Shown piece after piece: positions 30,139 through 35,000 of a stretch of DNA of 35,000 bases; positions within the stretch are counted from its first letter, which is position 1; every line of letters begins with the position of its first letter. Both the position numbers and the translations under genes were made by a program. Source of the stretch: Sphaeroforma sirkka (lineage: Eukaryota > Opisthokonta > Ichthyosporea > Ichthyophonida); NCBI GenBank assembly GCA_001586965.3, contig LUCW03000745.1, forward strand, positions 1-35,000. Reading direction: 5' to 3'. Under the pieces are notes generated by a model. That model did no database searches, had not been told where the DNA came from, and worked only from the letters and a program-made list of their open reading frames with translations.

Positions 30139-31275
30139 ATGCTGCTTTCGCGCAGCTTGAAGATCTTCATAGGATTGTGTATGCTGGTGTTACTCGTAGC
30201 ACCAGTACAGCAGGTTGAAGCACTCCCTGGCTTCTGCAGATATTGTAAGCACGTCGTCGTTTCTCTTAATTTTGTCCAGTTTTCAGGAAAGCAGTGTGCG
30301 TATCATGTTTTAAGTGAATGTGTATTTGTTCACGTGGGTACGTGGTAGTACATATCTGGTGCTTGTTAGCCAAAGAAACTGTATATGTAGTGACAATATC
30401 GTATTCAGATGCCAGAAAAACAGGTGGTTAGTGATTAGATAAAATGAAACAATGTTGAGATAAATACAGGATATATCAAAACAATATTTTCCAAGTATTC
30501 AAATAGGCGTGGTTATGTATGCCATTACAAGTATGTATCGCTTAGTGCCCTACCAATCTTTTAAATAGAAATATTTCGAATTGGTAAAAGTTTTCACAGC
30601 TTATTTATTCTCAGCTACAGTGTCTTTCAATATTTACAAACAGCTAGGCTCGCTCAATCCGCGTGTCGTAGGAAAAACGGTGGTTCTCATATTAAAAAGA
30701 GGTTGCATATGATGCATGCTATAGGGTACGATCTTACCGATCGGCTTGACGACACTTACAATATATTTATTTATTTAGCTGGTGTGATACTCGTCTATAC
30801 AAACCGAGGATCTGAAAAACTAGGCAGTACTTGCATACAACGAACACTTCTTATCTAAGCGAAAATTCGCCCGCACTATATCACACTCATTGTGTGCCCG
30901 ATGGGTCGACCTAGAAATAAACACCGCACGACCGGATGGCCACGATATCGTCGTTATGTCTGCTTTGTATGTACTTACTACATATATGCAACGATTGTAT
31001 ACTAATTCCCAGGTGACTATTGCAGCTTCTGTACGGAATGCAAGGAGTGTCCGTGCGACCATACTGACACGTGCAAGATGTGTAAATACTGCAAATTCTG
31101 CACACTCTGCACCACATGCGACTACGTCTGTGTAGAGGGTGGTGTTGTCGATCGAGTGTCGTCGTGGTTCAGTCACTTCACCTCACCTGAGGAGATTGAT
31201 GTCGATCACGAATCTCTTGAAAAGGAGTTGAAGCAGTTGGGCGTTAGGAAACCCAAACGATCAATTGAAATGTAA
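30139..31275 (+). CDS. small secreted CxxC-ladder protein (2 exons)
   Basis: Exon 1 is 30139-30244 and exon 2 is 31013-31275 (TAA); the phase-1 join at TGT (Cys) gives 122 aa. Residues 1 to about 29 form a signal peptide: basic MLLSRSLK, hydrophobic IFIGLCMLVLLVAP, then VEA. The mature part starts LPGFCRYC and has 14 cysteines in a ladder: six C-x2-C-type steps, C-P-C, a five-residue gap, then another run C-K-M-C-K-Y-C-K-F-C-T-L-C-T-T-C-x3-C. A hydrophilic tail (SPEEIDVDHESLEKELKQLG) ends in basic KPKRS. The ladder recalls the Cys-rich C-terminus of histidine-rich calcium-binding proteins and small animal CxxC proteins, from memory only. Likely ER-luminal or secreted, metal-binding or disulfide-rich; function unknown. 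The 768-bp intron holds no obvious gene. Confidence 0.82.
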
Positions 31276-31362
31276 ACAACGTTGAAGATGTAGTTTTGAC
31301 CAATCGCAGGACCGTGTAGTAGCACGAAAACCCCTTTTTTAAAAGCAAATATCGCCGCCAAA

Positions 31363-31554
31363 ATGGGATCACTCGCCACACTCCTGGCTCGCGTAGAGAC
31401 GTCTATGCTGTCCTTGCCTCCTGTGATTGGAGAGAATCGTTGTCTACACCCGAATTTGCCTACAGTTGAACCTAAAGGCGAATATATGAACGAGAACGAC
31501 AATGTACGCGGCATACCATACAAAATAATGTCACCATTGATAGTCAACTACTAA
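31363..31554 (+). CDS. possible small protein, 63 aa, unrecognised
   Basis: ORF with a good start context (GCCGCCAAAATGG) about 90 bp after the Cys-rich gene: MGSLATLLARVETSML... ending at TAA. The N-terminus is amphipathic and could resemble a presequence. No family is recognised, and another short ORF (31580-31849, 89 aa) follows. Both may be chance ORFs or UTR. Confidence 0.2.
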   Translation: MGSLATLLARVETSMLSLPPVIGENRCLHPNLPTVEPKGEYMNENDNVRGIPYKIMSPLIVNY

Positions 31555-32123
31555 ACCATCAATATAACTCTAAGCAACAATGTTAAACCCGCAGCATAGT
31601 TCCCGAAAATGCCTTCACGAAGACAAAGTTTCCTCGTGTCAGCAACTCTTAAGGCACTTCCTCGTGTTCAACAGAATAAAGCCCTATCCTTCAGCATTGA
31701 ATTCGTTTTCATCCGCCATGAGCTACCATGCGTATAAACCCGTGATAGTGAACCAAAAACAACCAGGCCGGGTGAAAGACCGCATAATCGTTTCTGCAGG
31801 CCATATGAGAACGATCAATAGTGAGGGAAGGAAGCCACTTCTAACTTGAAAACTTTCGCTTCTCGACCATCGAATGTTGCTTTGATTCTAATGAATCATG
31901 CAGATAGTAAATATGTAACTGCGAGGTGCATATAAGAGTTAACTTGCCAATCCTTTACCTTTACTATCTATTGACTAACACTTTCGCTTCTCGACCATCG
32001 AATGTTGCTTTGAATCTAATGGATCATGCAAATAGTAAATATGTAACTGCGAGGTGCATATAAGAGTTAACTTGCCAGTCCTATACCTTAACTATCTATT
32101 GGCTAATTATCTCGATTATATTA
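31555..32123. other. intergenic with a 128-bp tandem duplication
   Basis: ACTTTCGCTTCTCGACCATC starts at 31852 and again at 31980; the two 128-bp copies (31852-31979, 31980-32107) differ by a few substitutions and end next to the J-domain gene's stop codon. No supported exon apart from the weak ORF at 31580-31849. Confidence 0.7.
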
Positions 32124-33660
32124 TTAGGCTGCCATGTTCAGCGTTTTCCTTCGACTACCAGTGACGAAGAACCACCAACCACCCAAAATCCCAAAGAGTG
32201 ACAACAGCCACCACCTCCCTTGTACATCATGCGCTCGCTGTATCTTCAGCTGCTCGACATACTACATTTGGACAATGAGAAAACAACGCATGTGAGAAAT
32301 TATTATTTCGTTCAGATGTTGCATATGATATAAGCTGTAACAAGACTTGCTGACCTTCACATCATCAATTGGGTGCAGTGCATATCTACCATGCGAACAC
32401 GCACTTCGACAGTCGAGGGATACATACGCATGTACGGCCGAACATCCGCGTCAGGAGAATAGGTGACATACATTCAGTAGTACGCCACTAGAGCTATGTG
32501 ACAACATGTTACAACGATGCACATGTACTTGCTATACAGCAGGCAAACGATAAATAGTTATTGCGCCTAAGCGGCTCTGTTCACCGCCGCCAGACAAACA
32601 GCGGTAGCATCGATTGAACAGACATGTCTCGCTCTATAACAGGCTATACCATGAGCATAAACCCTAAAACATATACTTACCTTCGCGTTTTCCGCCTTCT
32701 TCTTCAGGAACTGCAAGTGTAGATCCCTGGCGCGTTGTAGGTCTTTCTCGCTCTCCATTCGCGTCGGCTTAAATGGACTCTGAAATAGTGTAAGAGCAAG
32801 AATACAATATTTGTTTCTGCTATAAGATTAACCACAACGACAATACATGCCATATCATAGCCTTTAAAATACATACATATACACAACACGAACTCCCGGA
32901 TCCATTATGCTAATCTGAGGCCGCCCAACCAAAACAACAATACATTATCATAGCCTTCTAAAATAGATACATACACACAACACGAACTCCCCGGATCCAT
33001 TATGCTAATCTAAGGCCGCCCAACCACAACGACAATACATGCCATATCATAGCCTTTTAAAATAGATACATATACACAACACGAACCCCGGATCCATTAT
33101 GCTAATCTGAGGCCACCCAACCACAACGACAATACATGCCATATCAAAGCCTTCTGAAATAGATACATATACACAACCCGAACTCCCGGATCCATTATGC
33201 TAATCCGAGGCCGCCCAACCACAACGACAATACATGCAGTATCATAGCCTTCTAAAATAGATACATATTCACAACATGAACTCCCAACTCCCGGATCCGT
33301 TATACTAATCAGAGGCCGCTCTGTGCGACCCTGGAAGGTGAAGACAGGTACATGGCACTAACTAGTAAAAGCTATCGAACCGAAAACGGAGTACGTGCAC
33401 TGCTGAGGTGTGATCTGTGAGAAGCATCAAGCGCACGTGCATGCGAGATATGTATGTGATTTTCATCGTCTCGTATGCACAATATGCCAGCCCATAACAT
33501 GATGTCTTCAATGGTGTACATACCGTGCCTGGATGATGCGATTTGCGAGCAACTGTCCCGATTCGATGTTCCCTATTGTATATCAACCGCTTTGTTTCAT
33601 CACCCAATGTCTCGTATGCCAGATTGATTGCAGCAAACTGTTCTGTCGTATCCGATTTAC
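32124..33660 (-). CDS. J-domain protein with C-terminal membrane segment (last 3 exons)
   Basis: Exons on the minus strand: 33660-33524, 32779-32681, 32261-32124 (stop TAA). Splice sites are CATCAG|GT.., ACG|GTATGT, TTTCAG|AGT, AAG|GTAAGT, TGTAG|TAT; phases match. The first exon encodes the second half of a J domain, TEQFAAINLAYETLGDETKR and LIYNREHR, matching the family pattern FxxINxAYexLsDxxkRxxYD. The helix II/HPD part must be on an upstream exon; none was found before the right edge. Middle exon: charged helix (MESEKDLQRARDLHLQFLKK). Last exon: 45 residues, not visible in a long-ORF scan, containing WWLLSLFGILGGWWFF, a single membrane segment, then basic SRRK. Family role: recruits and stimulates Hsp70; here probably anchored at a membrane by the tail. 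Which DNAJC subgroup is unclear. Confidence 0.75.
32811..33317 (-). repeat. ~97-bp minisatellite, about five copies (J-domain gene intron)
   Basis: GGATCC (start of GGATCCATTATGCTAATC) occurs at 32898, 32993, 33090, 33188 and 33293. The unit also has ACCACAACGACAATACATGC and ATACACAACACGAACTCC. It fills the intron between the two exons at 33524 and 32779. Confidence 0.92.
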
Positions 33661-34570
33661 CTGATGTCGTGGAGAATCAAAGGTGTTCCGATCGGCTTGC
33701 AGTTTAGTAATCTGTGATTCAAGTAGTTTAGTATAGAGTTGGGAGAAGAACCAGTTCGCATAGAATGCATGACAACAATGAAAACCATGCACTCAGGTAG
33801 GGTGCTTCATACATTTATAATACATGAATGGACGCCTTGTAATGTACAATAATTTCGTTAGAGAAGAAGCTAACGCTGAAAACCTACTTCGATCTTTGAA
33901 AGTGCCAGATGAATACATACGCATCCCATAATGTGTATACGAGTACTAGTGGCGATGAATTGTGCGCATATGAAATGAAATGCTATATCACCGCAAAAAA
34001 AAATACAAATATACTTGTGAGTACGTGAGCTATGCACGTGTAGAAGAACATGCGCACGCTCAAATGTTCTTGACAATACCACCACTATTCATTGACATCA
34101 AACTTTTGGGCTAAACATACACACATGCGCACATCCCTTTTAAATACATGTCGTTAGGAATTGGCAAACTATTATGGTTCTACGACATCAGTCGACATTA
34201 AATAATCACGACATGTCAGCCAATTTCCGCACGGGTACATATTTATTTAACATGTACACATGTATTCCAAAATACATACACATACATCAATGTATACGCA
34301 TGTGTGCAGTTTCAGATAAAATCAAATAGGCATATATGTAAAACGTACATAGTCAATTTCAAAAGGTGTTTCAATTTCGCCGAGAAACAATCGTTCATTT
34401 CACGAGATCAAAGTAGTCAAACATACGGGATACGCACAGAGAAGTATGTATGCATCACCTATTTGATCAGACACTTTGTAGATGATCACAAATCAACTAT
34501 GGCCTCTACAGCAACCAAACAATATGAGTCCATGAGATTATATAAATATGTACATATATTCAAGCGTGTC
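33661..34570. other. upstream intron/flank of the J-domain gene
   Basis: No exon with an HPD motif is visible on the minus strand, so this is probably intron. No repeat structure. Confidence 0.5.
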
Positions 34571-34571
34571 T

Positions 34572-34608
34572 ATATATATATATATATTTATATAGATATG
34601 TATTTATA

Positions 34609-34668
<60 letters not shown>

Positions 34669-34783
34669 CACATACATATATATATATATATACATATGTG
34701 TATGTGTGTATGTGTGTGTGTGTGTATTGTGTGTGTGTGCATATATATAAACATCATATATACATATATATATGTGTGTATAT

Positions 34784-34821
<38 letters not shown>

Positions 34822-34841
34822 CATATATATATATATATATG

Positions 34842-34870
<29 letters not shown>
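34572..34870. repeat. (TA)n/(GT)n compound microsatellite
   Basis: TATATTTATATA and TA runs, a GT run near 34700-34738, then more TA runs. Confidence 0.95.
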
Positions 34871-34872
<2 letters not shown>

Positions 34873-34874
34873 CA

Positions 34875-35000
34875 TGCATGCAATGATGATGATGAGTGAT
34901 GATGATGATGATATTATTATTATTATTGATGCATGATGCGTGGTGCGTGTTGTATGCGTAATTATAATAATCATAATAATAATAATCATCATTGATCATT
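34875..35000. repeat. (GAT)n/(ATT)n trinucleotide tract at the right edge
   Basis: GATGATGATG, ATTATTATT and AATAATCAT runs; the same word type as 27540-29100. Confidence 0.9.

Noticed and set aside
31206-31547. 113-aa minus-strand ORF
   Set aside because: It overlaps the end of the well-supported Cys-rich exon in antisense and shows no recognisable domain.
33583-33792. Minus-strand QITKLQADRNTFDSPRH as the missing HPD half of the J domain
   Set aside because: It looks superficially like HPDRN, but the frame does not join to the EQFAAINLAYE exon, the HPD tripeptide is absent, and the segment ends in a good acceptor (CATCAG) for that exon.

Overview
The window is eukaryotic nuclear DNA. Genes are split by many introns with canonical GT..AG ends, there are no operons, and all intergenic and intronic space is crowded with (TA)n, (GT)n and minisatellite arrays. 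A unicellular opisthokont or other protist with long repeat-rich introns (for example an ichthyosporean-like holozoan) fits the protein families, but the sequence alone does not fix the organism.

Five spliced genes or gene parts were rebuilt by matching splice sites with codon phase. (1) 1-15365, plus strand: the 3' part of a SAPS-family (PP6 phosphatase regulatory subunit) gene, 16 exons, 826 codons plus stop, open at the left edge. (2) 20320-22708, plus: a two-exon, four-finger C2H2 zinc-finger protein of 191 aa. (3) 24224-29650, minus: a six-exon SAM-dependent methyltransferase of 383 aa with an N-terminal winged-helix region (Rv2258c-like family). (4) 30139-31275, plus: a two-exon, 122-aa secreted protein with a ladder of CxxC repeats, divergent from the methyltransferase. 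(5) 32124-33660, minus: the 3' part of a J-domain protein with a C-terminal membrane segment; its first exons lie beyond the right edge.

Two broken mobile elements sit between genes 1 and 2. One is a pogo/Tigger-type DNA transposon (16109-18645) with 25-bp terminal inverted repeats, TA target duplication, two frameshifts, one nonsense codon and a lost catalytic Asp. The other is a frameshifted fragment (19127-19635, minus) that resembles a protist tyrosine-recombinase-like family.

The most unusual signal is in the introns of gene 1. Several minisatellites start or end exactly on splice junctions, so their units carry copies of the exon end plus the donor, or of the acceptor region. Short TTTAGGG/CCCTAAA tracts recur near splice sites; donor-side copies read TTTAGGG and acceptor-side copies read CCCTAAA in the transcript. 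In intron 12 a donor-side tract and an acceptor-side tract are perfectly complementary over 15 nt, and the acceptor-side one lies in the loop of a 10-bp hairpin just before the 3' splice site.
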